Position numbers and translations under genes: made by a program. This document shows, piece by piece, positions 32,275 to 40,784 of a stretch of 46,277 nt of DNA. The DNA is from JAFGMR01 sp964632755 (GTDB lineage Archaea; Halobacteriota; Methanosarcinia; Methanotrichales; Methanotrichaceae): assembly GCA_964632755.1 (NCBI GenBank), contig CAZWDT010000011.1, positions 1 to 46,277 on the forward strand. The letters run 5' to 3'. The first letter of the stretch is position 1. The number at the start of each line of letters is the position of its first letter. The notes under the pieces were generated by a model. The model ran no database searches. It was not told the origin of the DNA and worked only from the letters and a program-made list of their open reading frames with translations.

Positions 32275-33237
32275 CTATCCGCCCCCGGCCAGCTGTTGGC
32301 TTTGGACCCTCGAATCGACCTCGATTCCCAGGATCTCATCCGCTCCTTCGAAGACGTCGCAGGCAATCTCCGCGCATCCCCTGGCAGCAGCGAAGTTGTC
32401 GAGCGCCTGGACCTCGCGGCCCAGAAGCTCGGATACGCGAGAAGAGATCTCTGCTGCAGGGCTTCCCGCAAGGAATAGGGACGGGCAGGATTCATTCAGG
32501 TCTCTTAGAAGCACCATGAGGGCTGCAATCTCCATCGAAGCGAAGAGGGCGAGCGCCTCCAATGCCTCTGCCCGCCGATCCGACCCGTCTAGCGACTGAA
32601 TTCCCATCTTCCTCAGAATGCCTCCGAAGGTGAACGCCCGGTTTGCCGTCATCTTTCCGGAATCGACCGCCCTTATCGCTTCAACGTCGAGGGGGCCATG
32701 CAGCAGGCCTGGGGCGAATATGGGCGCATCTATCGCGCCGACGATCCTTCCATCGAGCACACCGAGCGTCACCGTGTTGGAGCTTGCATCCGATATGATG
32801 AAGCTCGAAGTGCCGCGACGGTATACCGAGTAGGCAAGGCCGACCTTCTCAGGGCTCATCCCATGGGAGAAGACCTTCATCCTGGGATCGATATCGCTCT
32901 CGCGATGGATGCCGGGAAGAAGGAGGACAGGCCAGGAGGACGATGCAAGCGCCTCGTAGACGCGGGTGCCGCCGCCAATCGAGATCCCGGCCCCGTCCAG
33001 CTGTACGAGCCCCCGATTTGGCGCGTCCTCGATCCTCACAATCCTCGTCAGCCCGTCGCCCATGGAGTAGGTGAGGACAGCGAGGTCCACGCGGTCCACC
33101 TCAAGCTCCTGTATCACGAGCTCGAGGATGCGGTCGGAGGAGAGGCGGCCCGCCTCCTCTCGGGGGAGCTGAAAGGACCGGCCGCCTAGAGATGAGAACC
33201 GAATTGCCCTCGTTCCATGATCCACGCCTATGAAGAT
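32275..33237 (-). CDS. Methanogenesis marker protein 12
   Basis: This protein of about 320 residues belongs to the methanogenesis marker 12 family: an ASKHA-type (actin/hsp70-like) fold beginning IFIGVDHGTRAIRFSS with the phosphate-1 motif, GAGISIGGGTRVYEA and a C-terminal FLAGSPAAEISSRV. Its function is unknown, but it is restricted to methanogens and relatives. The gene is last in the egsA-cofG-sepF-cofD cluster. The start is unusual. Homologues begin MFxGIDHGT, and the codon in that place is ATC 33237, eight bases after GGAG. The only canonical choices are GTG 33225, which cuts off the first strand, and TTG 33315, which overlaps cofD by 88 bp and lacks a ribosome site. Confidence 0.82.
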   Translation of the reverse strand: MFIGVDHGTRAIRFSSLGGRSFQLPREEAGRLSSDRILELVIQELEVDRVDLAVLTYSMGDGLTRIVRIEDAPNRGLVQLDGAGISIGGGTRVYEALASSSWPVLLLPGIHRESDIDPRMKVFSHGMSPEKVGLAYSVYRRGTSSFIISDASSNTVTLGVLDGRIVGAIDAPIFAPGLLHGPLDVEAIRAVDSGKMTANRAFTFGGILRKMGIQSLDGSDRRAEALEALALFASMEIAALMVLLRDLNESCPSLFLAGSPAAEISSRVSELLGREVQALDNFAAARGCAEIACDVFEGADEILGIEVDSRVQSQQLAGGG

Positions 33238-34121
33238 GTTATCAACTCCAGCACCTCTCTTGCAAGGTTCAAGCTGTCCTCGGCCGTCCTCATGGCAGTC
33301 CTCAATCTTACGCAAGGGCCGTCGTATCCGCTCTCAGGGGAGACCAGGAAGAGGTCGATTGATCCAAGGAGCGATGCTACGCCCGCGTCGCTCACCTCCA
33401 CGCCGACCGCGGCCATGAACTTGGCTGCAGGGCCGCTGAAAGGCCGATTCCCCTGCAAGGGACTGATTGCGATAACGGTCTTCTCGAAAAGCGCCTCCTT
33501 GACACCAGGGAGGGCGAGGATAGGCCCTGTGCTCGTTACAGGATTGCTCGGGCCGATCAATACCACCTCCTCGCGGGCGAGCGCTTGAGCGAAAGCGGGA
33601 GACGGATGGGCAACGTCAAGGCCCTCAATGCGGATGCCATCGACATTTGGCCGCCCTCCTAGGCCCACCCAGAACTCCTGGAAGGGCATATCGCCTTTTG
33701 GGGTCTCAATGATTGTTGCAATCTCATCGTCGCTCATCGGGATGACCTTCTGCTTTACACCAAGCGCCCGAGCGAGGGCCCCGGTCGCCTCGGTCTTGCT
33801 CTTTCCCGCTCGAATGAGGCTGGATCGGTATATCTGCATCGCCCGGTCCTTGTCTCCAATTGCGAGGAGCTCTCGCGCCCCGAGGGCAGTTAAAAGATCG
33901 TGCGTGGTAAAGGAATCGCCCTCGATTCCCCACCACCGGCTCTCGTCGACCATATGGGCGAGGGTGTAGAGGACGGTGTCGATGTCAGGAGTGACCAGGT
34001 TTCCCGAGATCCATCCATCCTCTGCGGTATTGACAACGACCGTCAGATCCTCCGGCTCGAGCAGCTGCTCAAGGCCTCGAAGAAGCTTTGGGGTGCCAGT
34101 CCCGCCGCTTAGGACCAACAA
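33228..34121 (-). CDS. cofD: 2-phospho-L-lactate transferase (F420 biosynthesis)
   Basis: The 297-residue enzyme joins the lactyl-phosphate moiety to the deazaflavin Fo to make F420-0 (or its dehydro form). The N-terminus LVLSGGTGTPKLLRGL is the nucleotide-binding signature of CofD, followed by VVVNTAEDGWISGNLVTPDIDT, VIPMSDDEIATII and VVLIGPSNPVTSTGPIL. It starts at TTG 34121, seven bases after the ZPR1-like gene, with GAGGGGTGA as ribosome site. cofG lies three genes upstream in the same cluster. Confidence 0.95.
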   Translation of the reverse strand: MLVLSGGTGTPKLLRGLEQLLEPEDLTVVVNTAEDGWISGNLVTPDIDTVLYTLAHMVDESRWWGIEGDSFTTHDLLTALGARELLAIGDKDRAMQIYRSSLIRAGKSKTEATGALARALGVKQKVIPMSDDEIATIIETPKGDMPFQEFWVGLGGRPNVDGIRIEGLDVAHPSPAFAQALAREEVVLIGPSNPVTSTGPILALPGVKEALFEKTVIAISPLQGNRPFSGPAAKFMAAVGVEVSDAGVASLLGSIDLFLVSPESGYDGPCVRLRTAMRTAEDSLNLAREVLELITSS

Positions 34122-34127
34122 GCCACT

Positions 34128-34709
34128 TCACCCCTCTGACGGCTCGTCCAGAATGATCATTCCAGTCTGGAGGGATGCTACCTCCTCGTCGGTCAAGGCC
34201 GATACCTCCACATCATCGGAGAGTATGGCGCTGTTTCCCAGGGGATCCTCCAACAAGATCGTAAGACCGCCCCTGCCATCGATGGCCTCTTCAAGCTCGC
34301 GGATGATCTCGTCACCTCTCTCTGCCTTGGAGATTTCGCCTTCGCGAAGGGCGGACTTGCTCGCGAAGGACACTATATCCTTAATCCTGCGAAGAACACC
34401 CTCCACATTCGATATATAGCAATCCGAGGCAAAGCCAGGCTCCACATCAATCCCCAACTGGGGAATCCTGATCGTGCCGCTCGATGACCTTATCACCCTT
34501 GCGCTGAGGTCATCCTCATTATCGATCCGTAGCCGATGACGAAGAGGCTCTTTCTGCGAAAGAAGCATCGTATCGCAATGCCTGAATCCGCAGCTGCAAA
34601 CCCCGGATATCAGCATCACCTCGCCGAAGTGGGGTATATCCTGGGTCTCCCAATTGAACTCCATAGTTTGGCAGCATACCGGGCAGTCTGCCCTCGTTTT
34701 AAGCTTCAA
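34128..34709 (-). CDS. ZPR1-type zinc finger protein
   Basis: This 193-residue archaeal ZPR1 protein has a single zinc finger formed by CPVC (residues 9-12) and CSCGFRHC (about 38-45), followed by the ZPR1 beta-domain (STGTIRIPQLGIDVEPG-like, here SSSGTIRIPQLGIDVEPG). Eukaryotic ZPR1 assists folding of elongation factor 1A, and a similar role in archaea is plausible. It overlaps the sepF stop by 4 bp and is followed by cofD after 6 bp, so it is co-transcribed. Confidence 0.88.
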   Translation of the reverse strand: MKLKTRADCPVCCQTMEFNWETQDIPHFGEVMLISGVCSCGFRHCDTMLLSQKEPLRHRLRIDNEDDLSARVIRSSSGTIRIPQLGIDVEPGFASDCYISNVEGVLRRIKDIVSFASKSALREGEISKAERGDEIIRELEEAIDGRGGLTILLEDPLGNSAILSDDVEVSALTDEEVASLQTGMIILDEPSEG

Positions 34710-35068
34710 TCCACGCCTCCCACCACGCGATTCCGATCTATTTTGATGCCGCCGGGAACCACCACCACAAGGTCATCTCCAATTCCAGCGATATCTCCGG
34801 AGACGTCCTCTGCCGCCCTCCTCAGCTCACCTACAGCCCTGTCGAGAGCGTTCTTGTCCCGCTTCAGAGGGGATATATCGACCATCAAAATATTCCCTGC
34901 ATAGATCTCCTGCTTGATCTCAGGCAGGACATCCATGCTGTTCAGCTCCGCCAGTCGAAGGTACATCTCAGGGCGGCCTGCATTAACCTCTTCGAACTGC
35001 CCGAGATCGACCTCGACGTAATCCTCTCCCCCGGACTTGCCCATGAGCTTATCCAAGAACTTGACCAT
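34706..35068 (-). CDS. sepF: SepF-type cell division protein
   Basis: The 120-residue protein begins MVKFLDKLMGKSG, a short amphipathic membrane-targeting helix, and continues with YVEVDLGQFEEV and the SepF core IYAGNILMVDISPLKRDKNAL. SepF anchors FtsZ to the membrane in archaea that lack FtsA. GAGGCGGGAAG precedes ATG 35068. It overlaps the ZPR1 gene by 4 bp. No ftsZ is in the window. Confidence 0.88.
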   Translation of the reverse strand: MVKFLDKLMGKSGGEDYVEVDLGQFEEVNAGRPEMYLRLAELNSMDVLPEIKQEIYAGNILMVDISPLKRDKNALDRAVGELRRAAEDVSGDIAGIGDDLVVVVPGGIKIDRNRVVGGVD

Positions 35069-35119
35069 CTTCCCGCCTCAGAAATGAAATCGATGATATA
35101 ATTTCCGCCATCCCGTCCC

Positions 35120-35302
35120 CTATGCCCTCTCCTGGAGCTTGAACCCCGCAAGTCCCATGAGGATCATGAAGATGAGAACGACAAGGGCGAACCCCGTTGC
35201 CCGGATCCCCTCCGGCAGAGCTAGCCGGACGACCAGCATCATTAGGGCCATCAGGAGGACCAGCCCAGTGCTGAGCCCGATCTCCATCAGCTTCTTCTCC
35301 AT
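35120..35302 (-). CDS. Small two-helix membrane protein
   Basis: This 60-residue protein has two membrane helices (about residues 9-27 and 37-54) with short charged ends, MEKKLMEIG and KLQERA. It lies between cofG and sepF in the same direction and probably belongs to the same transcript. No family is recognised. Its position beside sepF suggests a membrane-associated role, but that is inference. Confidence 0.65.
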   Translation of the reverse strand: MEKKLMEIGLSTGLVLLMALMMLVVRLALPEGIRATGFALVVLIFMILMGLAGFKLQERA

Positions 35303-35335
35303 AGACTGCGACAGCCCGCTAATAGCAGATAATTC

Positions 35336-36292
35336 TTACGATATGGCTCGGAGTCCGTCGGGACCCGCAAGCCTCTTCACAAGGCCTTCGGTCCTCGATC
35401 CATACCAGCCTGCCCGCACGTAGCGCGGATGGACGGCCAGGCGCTCGCGCAGATGATAACCCGGAAGCTTGACTCGCAGCTCCTCCATGGTTGGCCAGGG
35501 GCGCCCTGGATTGATCCAGTCAGGGGTGACCTCGCTTATCCCCCCCAGATCCGTTGCCCCCGCCTCTACCAAGGGCAAGGGATCGAAGAGGTTCGGGGGA
35601 ACCTGAATTGCAATCGACTCCGGGAGAATGCTTCTTGCAAGCCTCACAACTGCTGCAAGCTCCAAGATCGATGGGGGGTCCCATCCTGCCATCATAGTCC
35701 CGGGCTTTGGATCAAGCCCTTGTACGATCACCTCTTGGATGTGTCCATAAGCCTTATGGAGCGATGCAATCGCCTGCAGAGAGCGCACTCGATCCTCGAA
35801 GCTCTCTCCTATGCCAACCAAGAGCCCTGTGGTGATGGGTATCTTGAGCCGCCCAGCCCTCTCCATATGATCGATGCGAGTTTGTGGATCCTTTCCCGGG
35901 CAGTCCCTATGGGCATCCACGCAGGCGGTGGTCTCCAGCATCAGCCCCATGCTGGCATTATAGGGGGAAAGCTTGCGCATCTCATCCTCATAGAGTATGC
36001 CCGCGTTCGTATGGGGAAGGAGCCCGAGCTCGAGCGCCCGCTCGGAGATCTCGACCATATGGGAGAGGACGTCCTCTTTCGATCCGTTGCGAAAGGCGGG
36101 ATGATCCCAGGGGCGGTCGCCGGTGACGAGCAGGGCCTCTGCACATCCTGCATCCACCCCCTTTTGAAGGAGGGAGAACGCGTCCTTCCTATCGATCAAC
36201 CTTGCACGATCGCTGCGAAAGGAACAGTATCCGCACCTGTTGCGGCAAAGATCGATCACAGGGATGAAGACGTTCCTCGAGTACGTGAGGAT
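35336..36292 (-). CDS. cofG: FO synthase subunit 1, radical SAM enzyme
   Basis: CofG and CofH make the deazaflavin chromophore Fo from tyrosine and 5-amino-6-ribitylaminouracil. The radical SAM cysteines are in CRNRCGYC, preceded by TYSRNVFIPVIDL; GLLVGIGESFEDR and QEVIVQGLDPKPGTMM are further family motifs. About 318 residues from the chosen start match the family. The start is irregular. UPF0179 ends TGA at 36294-36292, and the codon sharing its A is ATC (36292-36290), in the place where TGATG overlaps are usual. The nearest ATG, 36409, would add 39 unrelated residues and overlap UPF0179 by 118 bp. cofH is not in the window. Confidence 0.93.
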   Translation of the reverse strand: MLTYSRNVFIPVIDLCRNRCGYCSFRSDRARLIDRKDAFSLLQKGVDAGCAEALLVTGDRPWDHPAFRNGSKEDVLSHMVEISERALELGLLPHTNAGILYEDEMRKLSPYNASMGLMLETTACVDAHRDCPGKDPQTRIDHMERAGRLKIPITTGLLVGIGESFEDRVRSLQAIASLHKAYGHIQEVIVQGLDPKPGTMMAGWDPPSILELAAVVRLARSILPESIAIQVPPNLFDPLPLVEAGATDLGGISEVTPDWINPGRPWPTMEELRVKLPGYHLRERLAVHPRYVRAGWYGSRTEGLVKRLAGPDGLRAIS

Positions 36293-36741
36293 CAGCGTTT
36301 CAGTTCGACCAACTTCAACGACCAGCCCTTCAGGCAGTCCTCGGGCGATTCGCCCATGACCTCCGCTATCGTGCAGCGATCCCCCTCCTTCAGCCCAATC
36401 GGATGGCATACCTCATACATGGGGCAGTCAGTCTTGTCGCAGTTCATCGGCTCGAAGACGATCCGGGATCCGGCAAATGCCTTCCTGGAATCCATGGCAG
36501 CGATGATCGGGCTCTCGGTTATCTCAACCGCTCTTACGCCATCCTCGTGTATTGGACAGTCGTGGACAAGCTCCCCTCTAATCCCCAAGATCCTGTACCT
36601 CCGGTCGGGTTCCAGGTTCATGCATGTATTCCTGAGCTTGCACGTATCGCACTCCGGGGTGGGACCTTTGAAGATGAATTCCATACCGATATTTGCCAAC
36701 TTGGTCCCTATCAGAGTGATCTGTGTTGCAGCTTCTGACAT
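36292..36741 (-). CDS. UPF0179 family protein
   Basis: This 149-residue archaeal protein of unknown function has two pairs of cysteine motifs: CDTCKLRNTCM (about residues 30-40) and CDKTDCPMYEVC (about 98-109), with CPIHEDGV between them. Metal or Fe-S binding is likely. ATG 36741, preceded by GGAGG at nine bases, is the start; a TTG five codons upstream overlaps the ribosome site. It lies between egsA and cofG and shares bases with cofG. Confidence 0.88.
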   Translation of the reverse strand: MSEAATQITLIGTKLANIGMEFIFKGPTPECDTCKLRNTCMNLEPDRRYRILGIRGELVHDCPIHEDGVRAVEITESPIIAAMDSRKAFAGSRIVFEPMNCDKTDCPMYEVCHPIGLKEGDRCTIAEVMGESPEDCLKGWSLKLVELKR

Positions 36742-36773
36742 GTTATTATCCTCCAATTTTCATAGATAATCGT

Positions 36774-37823
36774 TCAGATGACCTCGGTCGTCTCCGCCGC
36801 CTTGATTGCGGCCTCCTTCGTAAGACCGGTCCCGAGGATCGTATATCTCTCCGGCCTGATCTTATGGGCCATAGTCAGCGCCTCGATCAGCAGCTCCTCA
36901 TCAATTCCCACTTGGGACGCTGTTGTCGGCGCTTTTAGCTGGTGGAGGGCTTCTTTGATCATCTCCCAGTCCCCACCATGAATATACATCATTATTATGG
37001 TTCCGATGCCGCACAACTCCCCGTGCAAGGCATTACACGAGGAGAGCCTGTTTATCGAGTGGGCGAACATATGCTCTGAACCGCTCGCAGGTCGTGAGGA
37101 TCCTGCTATGCTCATGGCAACTCCGCTGGATATCAAAGCCTGGATGACAACTTTGGCCGACTCCTCGAGGCCTGGGCGGATAGTTGGAGCAAGCTCAACG
37201 ATCATCCTTGCAGTCATGTTCGATAGGGCGGCCGCGTACTCGCTATACTCCTCATTTCGGAGCCTGTGGGCAAGCCTCCAGTCCATGATCGCAGTGTGGT
37301 TGGATATAATGTCCCCGCAGCCGGCCGAGAGCATGCGGGCAGGAGCGGAGGCTATGACCGATGTATCGGCGATAACGGCCAATGGGGCTCTCGCGGGTAT
37401 CGATCTCGCCTCGCCGTCCACCGTCAAAGAGGCCATTGATGAACATATTCCATCGTGAGAGGCAGCTGTTGGAACGCTGATAAAAGGAATATCGAGGTGC
37501 AGGGAGGCGAGCTTCGCCAGATCGATCGACCTGCCCCCCCCGGCCCCGATGATGAAGTCCATAGCGAGCTCTCTTGCATGCTCCTCGACCTTCTTCACCT
37601 CGTCCATCCTTGATCGCTGTGTAATAATTATGTGGGGCTCGAATCCGCTTTCCGAGAGCTGATCGAAGATGGCTTCCCCAACGATCCCTCGGGTCCTGGT
37701 TCCGCAGATGATAAGAGCCCTTCGCCTAAGCTTGAGATGACTGCATATCTCCGCGATCCGATCGACAGCTCCGCTATGGGCGACTACGATCCTCGGAAGC
37801 TCCATCCTCCTCTCTCTATCCAT
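36774..37823 (-). CDS. egsA: sn-Glycerol-1-phosphate dehydrogenase
   Basis: The 349-residue enzyme reduces dihydroxyacetone phosphate to sn-glycerol-1-phosphate, which sets the archaeal lipid backbone stereochemistry. It has the nucleotide motif GAGGGRSIDLAKLAS, the PTAASHDGICSSMASL block, and the metal-binding histidines in SGSEHMFAHSI and NALHGE. ATG 37823 follows GAGAGGCG; ATG 37805 (MELPRIVV) is a possible internal start. It is followed by UPF0179 after 32 bp and lies 38 bp after the ABC ATPase gene. Confidence 0.94.
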   Translation of the reverse strand: MDRERRMELPRIVVAHSGAVDRIAEICSHLKLRRRALIICGTRTRGIVGEAIFDQLSESGFEPHIIITQRSRMDEVKKVEEHARELAMDFIIGAGGGRSIDLAKLASLHLDIPFISVPTAASHDGICSSMASLTVDGEARSIPARAPLAVIADTSVIASAPARMLSAGCGDIISNHTAIMDWRLAHRLRNEEYSEYAAALSNMTARMIVELAPTIRPGLEESAKVVIQALISSGVAMSIAGSSRPASGSEHMFAHSINRLSSCNALHGELCGIGTIIMMYIHGGDWEMIKEALHQLKAPTTASQVGIDEELLIEALTMAHKIRPERYTILGTGLTKEAAIKAAETTEVI

Positions 37824-37861
37824 TCGCCTCTCTCTTTGCCATCGACACCCGCCTAGCTAGA

Positions 37862-38617
37862 TCAACCGTCCATTTCTGATCGAAGGTCCTGGAGTATGCG
37901 ATCTCGTATGCCGTTGACCTCCGGGCTAGTGCGAACCCTGGGGCGAGGTAAGTTGATCTCGATTCGGTCCTTGATCCTTCCAGGCCGTGCCGACATGATG
38001 ATGATAGTGTCAGCTAGATATATGGCTTCGTCAACGCTGTGAGTCACGAAGAGCACGGTCTTTCTCTTATCGCTCCATATGCGCAGAAGCTCGGTCTGCA
38101 TGGTGTTCCTGGTCTGAGCGTCCAAGGCTCCAAAGGGCTCGTCCATGAGTATGGCCCGGGGCTCATTTACGAGCGCTCGAGCTATGGCCACCCGCTGCTT
38201 CATGCCGCCGGAGAGCTCGTGGGGGTATCTCTGCTCGAATCGCTCCAGCCCCACCATCTCGATATACTGGCGGGAGAGGGCCTCTCGCGACGGCCTGCCC
38301 ATTCCCTTCAGCTCCAGGCCAAAGCCCACGTTCTCGATGACGGTCCTCCAGGGGAACAAGGAGTACTCCTGAAAGACCATCCCCCTCTCCGGTCCCGGAC
38401 CGGTAATCGTCTGCCCGTCAAGGCTGACCGATCCGCTGGATGGCTCTTCCAGCCCGGCCACAATCCTTAGAAGCGTCGTCTTTCCGCAACCCGATGGCCC
38501 TATGAAGCAGACGAACTCCCTCTCATCGATCGAGAGGCTCACCTCCTTGAGCGCCTCCATCTCCTTCCCCTCGGCGATGAACCTCTTGGACACGCCCACG
38601 ATCTCCAGAAGAGCCAT
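37862..38617 (-). CDS. ABC transporter ATPase, nitrate/sulfonate/taurine type, orphan
   Basis: This 251-residue ATPase has Walker A GPSGCGKT, signature LSGGMKQR, Walker B AILMDEPFGALD and H-loop VTHS. The pattern FQEYSLFPWRTVIENVGFGLE is typical of the TauB/SsuB group. Such ATPases normally have a permease and a binding protein beside them, but none is present: the upstream gene is divergent and egsA follows by 38 bp. It may serve a permease encoded elsewhere. ATG 38617 (MALLEIVGVSKRF) is chosen; the frame is open 32 codons further upstream without a ribosome site. Confidence 0.85.
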   Translation of the reverse strand: MALLEIVGVSKRFIAEGKEMEALKEVSLSIDEREFVCFIGPSGCGKTTLLRIVAGLEEPSSGSVSLDGQTITGPGPERGMVFQEYSLFPWRTVIENVGFGLELKGMGRPSREALSRQYIEMVGLERFEQRYPHELSGGMKQRVAIARALVNEPRAILMDEPFGALDAQTRNTMQTELLRIWSDKRKTVLFVTHSVDEAIYLADTIIIMSARPGRIKDRIEINLPRPRVRTSPEVNGIRDRILQDLRSEMDG

Positions 38618-38716
38618 ATTGCGCTCCAAGGCGCAACGATATGCTATAGCTCTTTCCATCGAATAACCGAAGGCTATATGTTGGGCTAAATCTCTTTTAA
38701 TGTGGAGGCTCAAGGG

Positions 38717-39547
38717 TTGCGACCTATTAAGTGGGGGACAGTAATGCTCCTGCTATTGCTTATCGTTCCTCTAATTTCATCGGGCAGATACTATATCGTG
38801 AGCGAGGGCGATACCGGATGGACCACGGGAAGGCGGGATATAGTCAATACCTCGTTGACCATAGAGGGATTATCATACGGCGACGGGAACTTCTCTAGGT
38901 ATACCGAGATGGAGTACGCTGAGGTAGGGCTCAAGGAGAGGATCTCCGCTGTTAGAGGCACTCTGGATACGAGGGAGAGCGTCTCCATCAAGGCGGTCGC
39001 CGAAACCGATCCCGCGGCCGTGATCAAGAAGCATCCCGAAAACCAGGACTACTACGTCGCACTGAACGAGACCTGGCCAGTATCCATTAGCGCCGAGAGG
39101 GTGATCGACTACAATGGACCTGGCATAAACGATCGAGAGGTCCTCTTCAACAACTACGACTGGGTGAGCTCCTCCTATCTGTATAACACCGACCTGAGGA
39201 TGGACCGCTCCTGCAATATGAGGCTGAACAACACATGGTTCCTCTTCGCCATGAATGATACGACCAAGGCCATCCTGAGGGACTGGTTCCATCCAAACAA
39301 GACCATGGAATATCGCCTCGACTCCCAATCACAGGGCCTCGCAACGCTCGGCCTTAGCATCTCAAAGGATAGGAAAAGGATATTCGAGAGGACCGACGAC
39401 TATGCCGGCGACTATCAGCTCAGCCGCCGGCTCAACGTGGAAGGAAAGGGTAACGACACCACCGAGGAGGAGCCCTGGCTCGAGTGTTGCCCTGGACCCT
39501 TGACCCCGATCAAGGGCAGCCTTTGGAAATGCATATTTGAGGTGTGA
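38717..39547 (+). CDS. Exported protein of unknown function, first gene of the secreted operon
   Basis: The 276-residue product starts at TTG 38717, nine bases after GGAGG, and has a signal-like helix (KWGTVMLLLLLIVPLISSG). The mature part is rich in N, D, Y and T with many NxS/T sites (NTS, NFS, NET, NNT, NDT), typical of a glycosylated archaeal surface protein. It ends with a short cysteine-bearing tail (ECCPGPLTPIKGSLWKC). No family is recognised. The next two genes encode exported proteins in the same direction, 4 and 12 bp apart, so all three probably form one surface or secretion unit. Confidence 0.6.
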   Translation: MRPIKWGTVMLLLLLIVPLISSGRYYIVSEGDTGWTTGRRDIVNTSLTIEGLSYGDGNFSRYTEMEYAEVGLKERISAVRGTLDTRESVSIKAVAETDPAAVIKKHPENQDYYVALNETWPVSISAERVIDYNGPGINDREVLFNNYDWVSSSYLYNTDLRMDRSCNMRLNNTWFLFAMNDTTKAILRDWFHPNKTMEYRLDSQSQGLATLGLSISKDRKRIFERTDDYAGDYQLSRRLNVEGKGNDTTEEEPWLECCPGPLTPIKGSLWKCIFEV

Positions 39548-39551
39548 GAAG

Positions 39552-40772
39552 ATGAAGATTATCTCATTCTTGTTATTGTTCGTGCTCTGCACCGGCTGCG
39601 CATCCGGGATCTTGGTCCAGCAGATGCAGTACGACGACGGCGAACCCGAGGACGGATACATGCTGCCCCGGGACCAAGGCCAGGCCGTGGTATTCACGCC
39701 GCCCGCCAAGAACTGGACCCTCGAGAAGGTCGCGGTCGCAGGCCAGCTCGGCCAGAACGATGGACCATTCGTCCTGGAGGTATGGGACAGCAATCTCAAT
39801 CTCCTCTGCCGCGAGACCGACATTGCGAGCGCCTACTTCAGCTCCAAGGCTGATTGGAAGACCGATTGGGCGGAGATCGATATCCCAGATATATCCGTCG
39901 ACGGCGATTTCATCGTCTGCTTCTTTGGCTCCTCAAGTTTCTACCTTGGAGTCGACCTCACGGATCCAGCCCATAACCGCTCCTTCGTAGTCTCCAGGAG
40001 TCCAAATCGGTTCTCGACATGGAACCTTGATGTGCCACAAAACGGCAGCGACTGGTCGATCAGAGTGCAGGGATATATCAGATCTACCGCCCCAAGCGTC
40101 GATAGGATCGAGAGGATTCCCGAGGGGAAGGGGATCGCAGTCGATGCCAGGATCTCGGATATAGATGGAGATCTCACTAAGGCTTACCTGACAGTGATCG
40201 ATAACGAGACCAAAGATATAGTCTGGATGGAGCAGGTGAGAGCAGAGGGGGTAGCGGACGTTGTCAGCTTCAAGTGGCCCGGCAAGACCTTTGGGATATC
40301 CAACAACACAGGGACGCTTCGTCCCATCACTGCGGCAAAAGCGCTTCCCGCTGCCAACTACAGCCAGTTCATGGCCTTCCGCGCAAACTGCGTGCTGATG
40401 TACTCGCCAACGGGGCCCAACCTGACCGCTATCGCCTTCTTCGGCGAGGATGGAGAGTTCCACGCCTTGATGGATTCCTCCGAAAATTTCTACTACATCT
40501 CCCAGGAGCTCTTCAAGGTCATCTCGCCGGAGGGATCCTACTCTGATTACATGAAGGAGAACCTAAGCATCAAGGAGAGGGAGAGCTCGCTGATATTCTA
40601 TAGGTCGCTTGCCGATGGGAGCGTTTTCCCCTATCCTCCGATGAGGCTCGACAGATCGCCCATCAACCATTACATGGTCCGGATCGATATGGCCGATGCC
40701 AAGCCTGGCGATTATGTCGTGATCGTGATGGCCGAGGATATCGCCGGCAATCGGGCTGCAGCATTGGGATAA
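39552..40772 (+). CDS. Exported protein of unknown function, second gene of the secreted operon
   Basis: This 406-residue product begins MKIISFLLLFVLCTGCASG, a signal peptide with a lipobox-like CTGC, so it could be lipid-anchored. Residues 30-180 form a beta-sandwich-like region (VVFTPPAKNWTLEKVAVAGQ, then VLEVWDSNLNLL). The later part carries WxxxI-rich strands and ends PGDYVVIVMAEDIAGNRA, an Ig/FN3-like strand pattern. GTGAGAAG precedes ATG 39552. I do not recognise the full-length family. Co-transcription with the metalloprotease-propeller gene is likely. Confidence 0.65.
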   Translation: MKIISFLLLFVLCTGCASGILVQQMQYDDGEPEDGYMLPRDQGQAVVFTPPAKNWTLEKVAVAGQLGQNDGPFVLEVWDSNLNLLCRETDIASAYFSSKADWKTDWAEIDIPDISVDGDFIVCFFGSSSFYLGVDLTDPAHNRSFVVSRSPNRFSTWNLDVPQNGSDWSIRVQGYIRSTAPSVDRIERIPEGKGIAVDARISDIDGDLTKAYLTVIDNETKDIVWMEQVRAEGVADVVSFKWPGKTFGISNNTGTLRPITAAKALPAANYSQFMAFRANCVLMYSPTGPNLTAIAFFGEDGEFHALMDSSENFYYISQELFKVISPEGSYSDYMKENLSIKERESSLIFYRSLADGSVFPYPPMRLDRSPINHYMVRIDMADAKPGDYVVIVMAEDIAGNRAAALG

Positions 40773-40784
40773 AGGTGGACGAGG

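Noticed and set aside
32203..32599. Plus-strand open frames over the 3' end of methanogenesis marker 12
   Set aside because: They are antisense to a conserved gene and have no recognisable product.
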